From Pedosphaera sp. (GTDB lineage: Bacteria > Verrucomicrobiota > Verrucomicrobiia > Limisphaerales > Pedosphaeraceae): a stretch of DNA of 35,255 bases. The notes beneath the pieces were generated by a model, which searched no databases, had not been told where the DNA came from, and saw only the letters and a list, made by a program, of their open reading frames with translations. Position numbers and translations under genes: made by a program. This document shows, one piece after another, positions 1 to 7,923 of this stretch (within the stretch, counting starts at the first letter, position 1; every line of letters starts with the position of its first letter). Location of the stretch: NCBI GenBank assembly GCA_028293325.1, contig JAQGPA010000036.1, positions 1-35,255 on the forward strand. The letters run 5' to 3'.

Positions 1-21
1 CTTGCGGCCCTAGAGGATCGC

Positions 22-158
22 CCTTCCAATTGCCGACGAGGTTAGCTGACGGGCTTGGTCCTGGAAGTGACCTTGGCCGCGATTACCCGCGGCCGTGCGC
101 CCCATCCCCGGAAACTGCTCCGGGGAATTTGGTTCCCCCGCGTTGGCCCTCAGGAAGG
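22..158 (-). ncRNA. c-di-AMP riboswitch (ydaO/yuaA class), leftward
   Basis: Read on the minus strand, this segment carries the hallmarks of the ydaO/yuaA aptamer, which senses cyclic di-AMP. The near-invariant block GCCCGTCAGCTAACCTCGT lies at 54-36. A GCGGGGGAACC block lies at 141-131, and a GC-rich internal hairpin lies between them. The closing stem pairs CCTTCC (158-153) with GGAAGG (27-22). The class usually controls cell-wall hydrolases, potassium or osmolyte transporters and related genes in cis. The controlled gene must start left of position 1 on the minus strand and cannot be seen. The open reading frames that cross this region on both strands are by-products of the structured RNA, not genes. 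The class call comes from motif recall; no covariance model was run. Confidence 0.88.
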
Positions 159-196
159 AAGACCAACTTAGGCTGCTACATACTTCAGCTAGTCTC

Positions 197-225
197 CTAT
201 TAGTATGCGCAACCCCCGTTGTCAA
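197..225 (-). promoter_or_regulatory. Putative sigma-70-type promoter of the riboswitch transcript
   Basis: On the minus strand a perfect TTGACA (225-220) is followed after 17 bases by TAATAG (202-197). A start would fall near 190, about 30 bases before the first riboswitch stem. The -10 match is only moderate. A TACTAAT overlaps it with a shorter spacer and could serve instead. Confidence 0.5.
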
Positions 226-397
226 ATCGTCCATCATTACAATCCCAAAACCGCTTTGTAATCTTCCGATAAAATGCCGAGACCCGTAATTCTTTAAAAC
301 ATCTAACAAAACATATTTGCGCGTGTGCCCTGAAAAATCCGCAATCCCCTTCGCAATTGAGCCAATTCGATGAATAACATCGATCTATTTCCCGAAT

Positions 398-414
398 TAC
401 CTTTGAAAAAGGTA
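398..414. terminator. Small inverted repeat after the 457-999 gene
   Basis: TACCTTT (398-404) and AAAGGTA (408-414) form a 7-bp stem with a 3-base loop, just past the end of the minus-strand gene at 457. No run of T follows on that strand, so this is at best a weak terminator. Confidence 0.25.
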
Positions 415-456
415 TTACAAATCATGCTGGTGGTTGCCAATGTATATTTCGTCCTG

Positions 457-999
457 CTATTCTGATGTCCAAGCTTGCCTAATATCCGTGATAACCTTTA
501 GTTTAAATGATGTTACTGTGCCTAAAATCTCCCTCATTTTTTCACTATCTGCGCTGGAAATAACAATGTGTTCATCTCCAAGATAAATGAATTCATGACG
601 ATTTTGACACACAATGTAACCTTCCCAGTTGAAGACCATAATAAGGAATATTACTCCCGTTAGGAGAGCATTTTCTTCTTCGGTCAATTCTTCAAATAAA
701 TGTCCAGGCGCGTCAATAATATGCCGAGGCTCTCCGCATCCCATACGCATTTTTTCAAAAAGGACCAGCGGGTGGCGCGGTTCTGTATCCCAATTTGAGA
801 ACCATACCATACAGCTGGAATCGCACGCGAACCAATGGGCCAAGTCAGCTGAAAGACGCTTCAAAGCCGATGCTCCTTTCGGCATGTTCGTCATGATTTT
901 CTCTTGCTCGTTAGGGAATAAGAGATTTCTGTTTCCATCAATGCGCACACCCATTGAGGCAAGCCACCTCTCAGATTCATCATACGTAAAGCATTTCAT
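457..999 (-). CDS. Hypothetical 180-aa protein, orphan, possibly immunity-like
   Basis: I do not recognise a named family with certainty. The protein is soluble, with no signal peptide or membrane segment. It is rich in Trp and aromatic residues, with a central APGHLF motif and a later WEGYIV segment. That arrangement (conserved Trp positions, PGHLF, then a hydrophobic strand and a Trp-aromatic strand) recalls a group of orphan proteins of about 170-190 aa that I associate with toxin-immunity or phage-derived contexts; this is a weak inference. The DNA is visibly richer in A+T than the genes to the right, which could mean lateral acquisition. The start is the ATG at 999, with no clear Shine-Dalgarno but an A+T-rich leader. 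It stands alone: the riboswitch lies beyond its 3' end and repeat-rich intergenic DNA lies upstream. Confidence 0.6.
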   Translation of the reverse strand: MKCFTYDESERWLASMGVRIDGNRNLLFPNEQEKIMTNMPKGASALKRLSADLAHWFACDSSCMVWFSNWDTEPRHPLVLFEKMRMGCGEPRHIIDAPGHLFEELTEEENALLTGVIFLIMVFNWEGYIVCQNRHEFIYLGDEHIVISSADSEKMREILGTVTSFKLKVITDIRQAWTSE

Positions 1000-1369
1000 A
1001 TAAAATTAATTTAATTCGTAAAGGTGTCTGAGTAATAGCAACTCTTTCGCTCATTTCTGCTTTCCTGTCCCCTGTCCGCCATAGCCTTGGCGAAGGCGGA
1101 TGCCTCACCTTGCCCACAAGCCCCTCCCGCCGCAAGCCCCATCCATCCCCAATCGTCCTCGTCGTCGTCCTCGATTTTCCCCTTTGGCTGTGCGCAAGCA
1201 CCTCCGCGACTCCGCGGTTTAGGCATCTTCCCATTTCCCATCTGCGGTTAAAATTCCCCTTCCGCATCCGTGTGAATCCGTGGTTATAACATCCCTTTCC
1301 CACCCGAGTTTTATCGTGCTTTAAATTTTCTTCGTTCCCCATTTCCACATTTGGACTTATCTTCCCTGC
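1000..1369. repeat. Intergenic region with dispersed repeat fragments
   Basis: This gene-free stretch lies between divergent genes and is a patchwork of short motifs that recur elsewhere in the window. It holds a hairpin-forming GCCTTGGCGAAGGC unit near 1084 (related sequence near 33990), a GTCCTCGTCGTCGTCC tract near 1157 (related tract near 4017), and GCACCTCCGCGACTCCGCGG at 1198-1217 (repeated at 4053-4072). An ATCCGTG...ATCCGTGGTTA segment at 1266-1286 resembles 34371-34397. The rightward helicase promoter must lie here, but I cannot point to a convincing one. Confidence 0.6.
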
Positions 1370-2962
1370 GTGTCGTCGTTCGCCGATCAACTCGCGGCCC
1401 TTCCCGGCCTGAACCAGGTAACCGTCCCCGACCTCTGGCAACAGCAGGCCGTCTCGGCGTTGCGCGCGGGCAAGGACGTCGTCGTCCAAGCCCCCACCGG
1501 CGCCGGCAAGACCCTCATCTTCGAACTCTGGTCCAACGGCGGCAAAAATCGCGGCCAAGCCATCTACACCGTCCCCACCCGCGCCCTGGCCAATGACAAG
1601 CTCGCCGAATGGCGCGCGCGTGGCTGGGATGTCGGCATCGCCACCGGCGACCTCGCCGACAACCTCAGCGCCCCCATTCTCGTCGCCACCCTCGAAACCC
1701 AAAAGAACCGCCTCATCCAAGGCGACGGCCCCGCTCTCCTGGTCATCGACGAATACCAGATGATCGGCGACGCCGACCGTGGCCTCAATTACGAACTCGC
1801 CCTCGCGCTTGCGCCGCCCCAAACCCAATTCCTCCTCTTGAGCGGCAGCGTCGCCAATCCGCAGGATGTCGTGAAATGGCTGCACCGTCTCGGCCGCGAA
1901 GCCCTGTTGGTCCGCCACGAGCATCGCCCCGTTCCGTTGGAGGAAGTCCATGCCACCAATCTGAATTTTCATGTCCCCAGCGAAATTCGCGGTTACTGGC
2001 CGCGCCTTGCCGCCAAGGCGCTGGCCGAAGACTTGGGCCCCATCCTCATTTTTGCCCCGCGCCGTCACGCCGCGGAAACCATGGCTGCCGAGCTCGCGCG
2101 CAATCTCCCCACGCCCAATCCGCTGCAGCTCAGCCCCGAGCAAAAAGTCATCGTTGGCGATCATCTGGCCAAGCAACTCAAGAACCGCATCGCCTACCAT
2201 CACAGCGGCCTCAGCTATGGCGCGCGTGCGGGCGTCATCGAACCACTCGCCAAAGCCGGACAACTCCGCGTAGTTGTTGCCACCATGGGTCTCGCCGCCG
2301 GTATCAATTTTTCGCTCCGTAGTGTGGCTCTCGCGGGCGCATCCTATCGGCGTGATTACGTGGAACAGCCGCTCAAGTCCGACGAAATTCTCCAGATGTT
2401 TGGCCGTGCCGGTCGGCGCGGGTTGGATGAAACCGGCTTCGTCCTCATCACCGCCAATGAATTGCGTCTCCTGGATGCCCACGCCGGCCACCTCTCCCGC
2501 AGTGCCGCAGTGGATTGGAGTGCGCTCCTCGGCCTCATGACCGCCGCCGCGCAATTCCAACGCGACCCTTTCCTCGAAGCCGTCCGCGTGCAGGAACGTC
2601 TCTTCACCACCAAACCGATTTTCCTCGGTGTCGAGGAGTCCTTGAAACATCCCGTCGTCCCTTGCGGCCTGAAGACCGATGCCGAGCGCGCCCGCCACGT
2701 CCGCCAGCATGTCCGCGAAATGCTCAACAGCCGTGGCGAATGGGAACACACTCCCACCCCGGTCGAAAAATTGCTCCGCGATATTTTTATCATGCCCACG
2801 CTCGTGGAAGCCACGGCTCCCACGAGCGGCGATGAACTCAAAATCGCCGCGCCGGAACTTGCCCTGCGCTCTCACAGCCCGATGCTTTGGAAAAAGCCGG
2901 TACGGGCAGTCTCTGCATTTTATCCGAGAACAAAGGTGAAAAAGTTTATGGCCGTTCGCTGA
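1370..2962 (+). CDS. Ski2-like DExH-box helicase, N-terminal part (frameshifted gene)
   Basis: This is a superfamily 2 ATP-dependent helicase of the Ski2/HelY/Brr2 type, which unwinds RNA or DNA. The motifs appear in order: QAPTGAGKT (motif I, Lys47), PTRALAND (Ia), ATLET, DEYQ (motif II, Asp127; DEYQ replaces the usual DEVH), LLSGS (III), IFAPRR (IV), HHSGL, VVATMGLAAGINF (V) and QMFGRAGRRG (VI, from Gln342). A GTG start at 1370 puts motif I at the usual distance from the N-terminus. The family should continue with a winged-helix and ratchet region. Here the frame runs into an unrelated tail after about 2880, while the missing region follows in another frame from 2878 onward. The last 25 or so residues are therefore probably not native. 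The two pieces are best read as one gene of about 840 codons. Confidence 0.85.
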   Translation: MSSFADQLAALPGLNQVTVPDLWQQQAVSALRAGKDVVVQAPTGAGKTLIFELWSNGGKNRGQAIYTVPTRALANDKLAEWRARGWDVGIATGDLADNLSAPILVATLETQKNRLIQGDGPALLVIDEYQMIGDADRGLNYELALALAPPQTQFLLLSGSVANPQDVVKWLHRLGREALLVRHEHRPVPLEEVHATNLNFHVPSEIRGYWPRLAAKALAEDLGPILIFAPRRHAAETMAAELARNLPTPNPLQLSPEQKVIVGDHLAKQLKNRIAYHHSGLSYGARAGVIEPLAKAGQLRVVVATMGLAAGINFSLRSVALAGASYRRDYVEQPLKSDEILQMFGRAGRRGLDETGFVLITANELRLLDAHAGHLSRSAAVDWSALLGLMTAAAQFQRDPFLEAVRVQERLFTTKPIFLGVEESLKHPVVPCGLKTDAERARHVRQHVREMLNSRGEWEHTPTPVEKLLRDIFIMPTLVEATAPTSGDELKIAAPELALRSHSPMLWKKPVRAVSAFYPRTKVKKFMAVR

Positions 2963-3894
2963 CGGTTGCCGACCGTTTAGGGGAGGACCGTGTCATCATC
3001 GCCAAATGGGTGCGTCGCCTGACCAACTGGAACGGACGCCAGGCCCCGCTCACTGTCTGGCACGAAAAAATCGCGCCGCTCTTGGCAGCTAAACTCTCCC
3101 AACAGAAAACTCCAGTCGTCCGTTTCGTCACCCAGGCTCAACGCATCCTGGCTCAGGTGAGCATTGCCGACCTCTCCCTGCGCGTGCCGGTGGATGCCCA
3201 TGGCGTGGCTCTCTGGCAACCGCCCGAGCGCGACGTTCTCCATGCCGACTGTGCCCGCTGCGAATTGGTCCCGGTCTGCCGCCATCTCCCCACCACCACC
3301 GGCACCGCCCTGCTCTGGCGTCGGCTCGGTCTCGTCGATGTCGCCGGCGTTCCCACTCAACGCGGCCAGGTCGTCAGCTTCTTTTCCCAGGGCGACGGAC
3401 TCGCCATCGCCGCCGCGCTCGAGGACACGACTTATCCCCTGGACGAATTGATTTACGATCTGGCCGATCTCGATGCTGGCTTCCGTTTCTGCGGCGAAGA
3501 AAACCGTTGGGCGGGCCGTCTCGCCCTCGCCTGCCATCAGCAATTCGGCCAGCAATCCATCCCCGGCTATCTGGAAAACGGCGTGCCTCCCAAATATGGC
3601 TCGGGCGCCGAACAAGTTGTCGCCGCCGTCCACAAAAACCCGCTGAACAAACACGCTTGGATCACCGACCTCGTGGGCCCCGGCGACATCGACCGCATCA
3701 TCATCGAATGGCGCAGCTTGCTGCGCCAAATCGCCCACGCGCCCGACTTGGAATGGCCCCGCTGGCGCGAACTCCAGGCCATCGCCAAATCCATCCTGCG
3801 CGAAACCGAATCCCCCACCCTCACCACGCTGCCGCCCTTGGAGTATCACCAAACCAAACGCGTGGACCACCGCCTGATTCTACGCAGGCATTAA
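2887..3894 (+). CDS. Ski2-like helicase, C-terminal part in shifted frame
   Basis: This frame continues the helicase at 1370. The continuous coding signal begins near 2878 (residues PDALEKAGTGSLCIL), ahead of the nominal TTG at 2887, which has no ribosome site and is unlikely to be a real start. The stretch GVPTQRG, FFSQGDGL and AAALED matches the post-helicase region of Ski2-like enzymes. A cluster CARCELVPVC at about 3256-3285 (C-x2-C-x5-C) could bind zinc or an Fe-S cluster; a fourth ligand is not obvious. One extra base near 2878-2880 would fuse the two frames. Possible causes are a sequencing error, a real inactivating mutation, or a programmed -1 shift at the GGAAAAAG run (2889-2896). 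The last is the least supported. Confidence 0.75.
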   Translation: MEKAGTGSLCILSENKGEKVYGRSLTVADRLGEDRVIIAKWVRRLTNWNGRQAPLTVWHEKIAPLLAAKLSQQKTPVVRFVTQAQRILAQVSIADLSLRVPVDAHGVALWQPPERDVLHADCARCELVPVCRHLPTTTGTALLWRRLGLVDVAGVPTQRGQVVSFFSQGDGLAIAAALEDTTYPLDELIYDLADLDAGFRFCGEENRWAGRLALACHQQFGQQSIPGYLENGVPPKYGSGAEQVVAAVHKNPLNKHAWITDLVGPGDIDRIIIEWRSLLRQIAHAPDLEWPRWRELQAIAKSILRETESPTLTTLPPLEYHQTKRVDHRLILRRH

Positions 3895-4114
3895 GCGCAT
3901 CTAATAAATACACGTACGCCCGCCACTGTAAAATCGGCAATACCCTTCTTTCTCCCTCGCCCATCGGATGGGAGAGGGCCGGGGTGGGGGCGACTGCTTT
4001 TCCTCCCCATCGTCCTCGTCGTCGCCACCTTCTTTCTTGTAGTCCCCACTCCGCACCTCCGCGACTCCGCGGTAAACTTCCCTAATCCCGCACTCCGCAC
4101 TTTACGACTGTACA
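3895..4114. repeat. Intergenic repeat patch between helicase and pnp
   Basis: The segment 3954-3990 (CCCATCGGATGGGAGAGGGC followed by CGGGGTGGGG) is of the widespread palindromic repeat type that, misread as protein on the minus strand, gives PHPGPLPSDGRG. It is followed by a GTCCTCGTCGTCG tract near 4013. The 20-base GCACCTCCGCGACTCCGCGG at 4053-4072 is an exact copy of 1198-1217. No gene is supported here. Confidence 0.6.
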
Positions 4115-4115
4115 T

Positions 4116-4145
4116 AAAAAAAGGCGGACCATCGCTGGCCCGCCT
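4116..4145 (-). terminator. Rho-independent terminator of pnp
   Basis: On the minus strand, 23 bases past the pnp stop codon, AGGCGG (4145-4140) pairs with CCGCCT (4127-4122). Additional GCC/GGT pairing closes the stem around a six-base loop, and a run of seven T follows (4122-4116). This is a textbook intrinsic terminator closing the rpsO-pnp unit. Confidence 0.9.
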
Positions 4146-4167
4146 CTGAAATAAATGCTCGCTTCGC

Positions 4168-6354
4168 TTAGTGGCGTGCGGCCGGTTCGCGTTGGCCGCC
4201 TGCTTCAGGCTTGCCGTCACCTTCCTGCTTGCCGCCCATTTCCTGGTCGCGCTCGGCCATCGCCGCTCTGCGGGACAATTTCACGCGGCCCTTTTCATCC
4301 ACTCCCAGGCACTTGACCCAGATTTCATCGCCAACCTTGACGATGTCCTCGGTCTGCTTGACGCGGAAGTTGGCCAGTTCGCTGATATGCACCAGGCCGT
4401 CCTTGCCGGGCAGGAATTCCACAAACGCGCCGAATTCCTTGATCGTGACAACCTTGCCGCGATAAATCTTGCCGATCTCGGCTTCCGCGGTCATCCCTTC
4501 GATGGCTTCGCGCGCGATCTTCATCCCCTCTTCGGAGACGGAGTAAATGTTCACCGTGCCGTCGTCCTCGATGTTGATTTCGCAACCCGATTCCTCGACG
4601 AGACGTTTGATGTTCTTGCCGCCAGGCCCGATCAATGCGCCAATCTTCTCCGGATTGATCTTCACCGTCACGATGCGCGGCGCATACTTGCTCATTTCCT
4701 TGCGCGGCTCGGACAATGTCTTGGCCATTTCCGCCAGCACGAACAAACGCGCCGTCCGCGCCTTCTCCAGCGTCTCCGCCATCAGTTCATGCGAGATGCC
4801 CCGCAGCTTCAGGTCCAGTTGAAAACCGGTGATGCCCTTGTCCGTGCCCGCAATCTTGCAATCCATGTCGCAGAACGCGTCTTCCCAGCCGATGATGTCG
4901 GTCAGGAGTTGGTAACGGGAAATCTTGTCCTTGTCATCATGCTCCGTGCAAATGCCCACGCTAATGCCGCCCACAGGCCGGATCATCGGCACGCCGGCGT
5001 CCAGCAAGGCGAGCGTTCCGCCGCAGACCGAGGCCATCGAAGTCGAACCGTTGGACTCCATGATCTCGCTCGTGATGCGAATCGCGTACGGGAACGTCTC
5101 CAGCGGAATCATCGGTGCAATCGAACGCTCCGCCAGGGCGCCGTGGCCGATTTCGCGACGGCCCGGACCGCTGATGCGGCCGGTTTCACCTACGGAAAAA
5201 TTCGGGAAGTTATAATGCAGGATGAATTTCTTTTCATTGCTGCCGCCGGTGTAGGAATCGAATTCCTGCGCGTCTTCGTTGGTGCCCAGCGTCACGAGCG
5301 TCACCGCCTGCGTTTCGCCGCGCGCGAACAATGCCGAGCCGTGCGCGCGGGGCAAAATGCCCGCTTCGCTCGAAATCGCCCGTACGGTGTCAAAACCGCG
5401 ACCATCCAGGCGCTTGCCGTCATTGAGAATCAAGCTGCGGACCGCTTCCTTTTGAATGTAATAGGCGGCATCCTTCAACACGAATTCGGTCACCTTCTCC
5501 GCGGTAAATTTTTCCACCAGCTTCTTGCCCACTTCCTGGAAGATGGCGCTGACGGCGGATTCCCTGGCAAGTTTGCCGGGAGTCAACAACGCAGCCACCA
5601 CCCGGTCGCCGGCCAAAGCCTTGGCTTCCTTGAGAATTTCCTCGGGCACGATGTTCAGCGTGATTTCCCGCTTCTTCTTGCCGCCGCGCGCGACCAATTC
5701 CTTCTGCGCCTTGATCAGCGGTTGGCAACTTTCCTGGCCGAACTTCAGCGCCGCCTTGAAATCTTCTTCCGAAATTTCCTCCGCCGCGCCTTCGAACATC
5801 ACGATTTCGTTCTGGTTGCCGACGTAAATCAAATCCAAATCGCTCTCCGCCATTTCGGCATGCGTCGGGTTGGCAATGAACTTGCCGTTGACCCGGCCGA
5901 TGCGCACTGCGCCCAGCGGGCCGTCCCACGGAATATCGCTCACGCTCAATGCCGCCGAGGCGCCGATGATGCTCAAAATGTCCGGGTCATTCTCGCCGTC
6001 GGCGCTCAGCACCACGGTCTGCACCTGGACTTCGTTATACCAACCCTTCGGAAACAACGGGCGAATCGGGCGGTCGGTCAACCGGCAGGTGAGAATTTCC
6101 TTTTCCGTTGGGCGCCCTTCGCGCTTGAAATATCCGCCCGGGAATCTGCCGGCCGCAGCCGCTTTTTCCCGGTAATCTACCGTCAAGGGAAAGAATTCCT
6201 GACCAGGCTTGGCCTTGGTCGCCGCCACGGCGGCTACCAGCACAATGGTCTCGCCCAATTGAACGGTGACCGCACCGTCCGCCTGCTTGGCGAGTTTCCC
6301 GGTTTCGATGATGATCTGCTTGTCGCCCAGTTGGGCTGTAATTTTTTCTGACAT
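4168..6354 (-). CDS. pnp: Polyribonucleotide nucleotidyltransferase (PNPase)
   Basis: PNPase is a phosphorolytic 3'-to-5' exoribonuclease that degrades mRNA to nucleoside diphosphates and can add 3' tails; it works as a trimer. The 728-aa length is normal. The order is an N-terminal RNase PH-like domain (about 10-140), the alpha-helical linker, the second and catalytic RNase PH domain (about 320-460, with [10 protein letters not shown] and the metal/phosphate segment [19 protein letters not shown]), a KH domain with [11 protein letters not shown] (about 555-610), and an S1 domain (about 620-690, [15 protein letters not shown]). A short Gly/Gln/Glu-rich tail follows. The ATG at 6354 gives the standard N-terminus. 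rpsO lies upstream on the same strand, 222 bases away, the arrangement found in many bacteria, and a strong terminator follows. Confidence 0.98.
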   Translation of the reverse strand: MSEKITAQLGDKQIIIETGKLAKQADGAVTVQLGETIVLVAAVAATKAKPGQEFFPLTVDYREKAAAAGRFPGGYFKREGRPTEKEILTCRLTDRPIRPLFPKGWYNEVQVQTVVLSADGENDPDILSIIGASAALSVSDIPWDGPLGAVRIGRVNGKFIANPTHAEMAESDLDLIYVGNQNEIVMFEGAAEEISEEDFKAALKFGQESCQPLIKAQKELVARGGKKKREITLNIVPEEILKEAKALAGDRVVAALLTPGKLARESAVSAIFQEVGKKLVEKFTAEKVTEFVLKDAAYYIQKEAVRSLILNDGKRLDGRGFDTVRAISSEAGILPRAHGSALFARGETQAVTLVTLGTNEDAQEFDSYTGGSNEKKFILHYNFPNFSVGETGRISGPGRREIGHGALAERSIAPMIPLETFPYAIRITSEIMESNGSTSMASVCGGTLALLDAGVPMIRPVGGISVGICTEHDDKDKISRYQLLTDIIGWEDAFCDMDCKIAGTDKGITGFQLDLKLRGISHELMAETLEKARTARLFVLAEMAKTLSEPRKEMSKYAPRIVTVKINPEKIGALIGPGGKNIKRLVEESGCEINIEDDGTVNIYSVSEEGMKIAREAIEGMTAEAEIGKIYRGKVVTIKEFGAFVEFLPGKDGLVHISELANFRVKQTEDIVKVGDEIWVKCLGVDEKGRVKLSRRAAMAERDQEMGGKQEGDGKPEAGGQREPAARH

Positions 6355-6576
6355 AAACTTCTATTGGTAACCTCCGTTGCCGCCGAGAAACTTCAGTGAG
6401 CACCGGTCGGGCAGGTGCTGAATGAAATCGCCCATGAACAACGGAACTTTTTCTTCGCGCTAGTTAATTGTGAAAACCGGGCCAGCCGCGTTCACTGGTC
6501 CGATTTTTTAATCAAATTGGAAATACCGAAGACCAACCTCCGTGAAATCCATGTGAGCTGCCTCGCCGCCCACGAA

Positions 6577-6834
6577 TCACCGGCGCAACTTAAGCTTCTT
6601 GGTGATGGCCGTATAACGGTTTGCGTCGGTATTATGTAAATAATCCAGCAACCGGCGGCGTTGTCCCACCATGATCAACAGTCCGCGGCGCGAGCTATGA
6701 TCCTTGAGATTACCCTGCAAGTGCTCCGTCAGGTGATTAATGCGCTGGGTCAGCAGCGCGATCTGCACATCGGCTGAACCGGTGTCTCGTTCGTGCAGTT
6801 TGAAATCTGCAATCGTCTTCACTTTTGCTTCCAT
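6577..6834 (-). CDS. rpsO: Ribosomal protein S15
   Basis: S15 is an early-binding protein of the 30S subunit that contacts the central domain of 16S rRNA. The 85-aa sequence has the family signature, including [20 protein letters not shown] and [18 protein letters not shown], and ends in the usual basic KKLKLRR. I take the ATG at 6834 (MEAKVK) as the start. The frame can be extended four codons to a TTG, but the AGGA of that extension is more likely the ribosome site. It heads the rpsO-pnp unit. The 222-base gap to pnp leaves room for pnp-specific control, as known from enteric bacteria, but I see no strong hairpin there. Confidence 0.96.
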   Translation of the reverse strand: MEAKVKTIADFKLHERDTGSADVQIALLTQRINHLTEHLQGNLKDHSSRRGLLIMVGQRRRLLDYLHNTDANRYTAITKKLKLRR

Positions 6835-6853
6835 AGTTCCTATCAACAGTTAA

Positions 6854-6859
6854 ATTATA
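6854..6859 (-). promoter_or_regulatory. Candidate -10 element for rpsO-pnp
   Basis: A perfect TATAAT on the minus strand lies 20 bases before the rpsO ATG in an A+T-rich leader. No good -35 match is found at 16-18 bases, and the untranslated leader would be very short. It is therefore only a candidate. Confidence 0.35.
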
Positions 6860-6983
6860 CCAAAATTAGAGTGTTAAGTTTAGATTCATACCACCGGACT
6901 GTAAAGGACTTTCCTGTGGCGGTTTGCAAGGCTGATAGCATACCAAAACCTGCGGACATTATGCCCTTCGCCATCGTCCCGGA

Positions 6984-7835
6984 TTAGACCACGAATTCCA
7001 ACTCTTGCCGATGTGGAAGCAGCCCATTATCAAAGGCTTGGCCTAAAAATCGACGGATCGATTCGCGCCCCCTCTCACCGTAGTCCAGCGTCCAATGGTT
7101 CACATACATCCCCACAAATTTGTCCGCCAACTCACTGCCCATATCCCGCGCGTATTGCAACGCATGCTGCACCGCCGCCGCCCGATGATCCAGACTGTAC
7201 TGGATGCTCGCCGTCAGTATATCTGAGACAATTTTGCGCACCGCCGGTTCAAACCGCTTGTGAATTACATTACCCCCCAGCGGTAGTGGCAAGCCATCGT
7301 TCTGCCGTCCCCACCACACCCCCAAATCTTCACACACCACTAGCCCTTCATTCTGATACGTGAGTTGGCCTTCATGAATAATCAATCCCACCTCCGCCGC
7401 GCCCGACCGGACCGCCTGAAAAATTTGGTCGAATGGCACCACTACAAAATCGAATTCCTTCGCCGGCTTCCCCAGCCAGAGTTGCAGCGCCAGAAACGCG
7501 CTCGTCATCGTGCCCGGCACCGCGATGCGCTTGCGCGCAATTTCCTCCCGCCCAAATTTCTGCTTCGCCACGAGCATCGGCCCGTAACCATCACCCATGC
7601 TCGCCCCGCTTGGCAGCAGCGCATACTGATCGCTCACGTAGGCGTAAGCGTGAATGCTGATGGCGGTAATATCCAGTTCCCCGCGCGTGGCCCGCTCATT
7701 CAGCGTCTGGATGTCCTGCAAGATATGCTGAAACTTATAGCCGTGGCTCGGCACCAGATCCTTCGCCAAACCATAAAACATAAAGGCATCATCCGGATCC
7801 GGCGAATGGCCCAACGTCAACGTTCGTTTATCCAT
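6984..7835 (-). CDS. mqnD: 1,4-dihydroxy-6-naphthoate synthase (futalosine menaquinone pathway)
   Basis: MqnD converts cyclic dehypoxanthinyl futalosine to 1,4-dihydroxy-6-naphthoate, a late step of the futalosine route to menaquinone. The 283-aa length and the N-terminal GHSPDPDDAFMFYGL fit the MqnA/MqnD family, which shares a periplasmic-binding-protein fold. So do DITAISIHAYAYV, the SGASMGDGYGPMLVA ligand loop, the IHEGQLTY segment and the PLPLGGNVI motif. The last three favour MqnD over MqnA. The start ATG at 7835 has an AGGGG seven bases upstream. No other mqn gene is in the window, so the rest of the pathway must lie elsewhere. A broader substrate-binding-protein annotation is the main alternative. 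Confidence 0.85.
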   Translation of the reverse strand: MDKRTLTLGHSPDPDDAFMFYGLAKDLVPSHGYKFQHILQDIQTLNERATRGELDITAISIHAYAYVSDQYALLPSGASMGDGYGPMLVAKQKFGREEIARKRIAVPGTMTSAFLALQLWLGKPAKEFDFVVVPFDQIFQAVRSGAAEVGLIIHEGQLTYQNEGLVVCEDLGVWWGRQNDGLPLPLGGNVIHKRFEPAVRKIVSDILTASIQYSLDHRAAAVQHALQYARDMGSELADKFVGMYVNHWTLDYGERGRESIRRFLGQAFDNGLLPHRQELEFVV

Positions 7836-7923
7836 GCGCCCCTAATCTTGAATTACCCCAGCCGTCTGTCGAACAAAAACATTCGCACCGCGCTGACCCT
7901 TTGTTGGGAAAGACTGCCGTCCA

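Noticed and set aside
1-190. Possible tmRNA or RNase P RNA on the minus strand
   Set aside because: I first saw a tmRNA-like stretch, but there is no TPsiC arm or tag frame, and the ydaO-class blocks explain the conserved sequence.
10-309. 99-aa frame on the minus strand and a 64-aa frame on the plus strand
   Set aside because: Both cross the riboswitch and its promoter; their codons are dictated by the RNA structure.
980-2875. 631-aa minus-strand frame opposite the helicase
   Set aside because: Antisense shadow of a GC-rich real gene: no ribosome site, no domains, and it extends into repeat DNA.
2889-2896. Programmed -1 frameshift at GGAAAAAG in the helicase
   Set aside because: It is not a proper X-XXY-YYZ heptamer and no strong downstream stem is seen; a missing base near 2878 explains the junction better.
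3891-4220. 109-aa minus-strand frame with RPHPGPLPSDGRG
   Set aside because: The peptide is the known misreading of a dispersed palindromic repeat and overlaps the pnp terminator.
4171-6351. 726-aa plus-strand frame opposite pnp
   Set aside because: It mirrors pnp almost exactly and carries only Arg/His/Ala-rich nonsense typical of a mirror frame.
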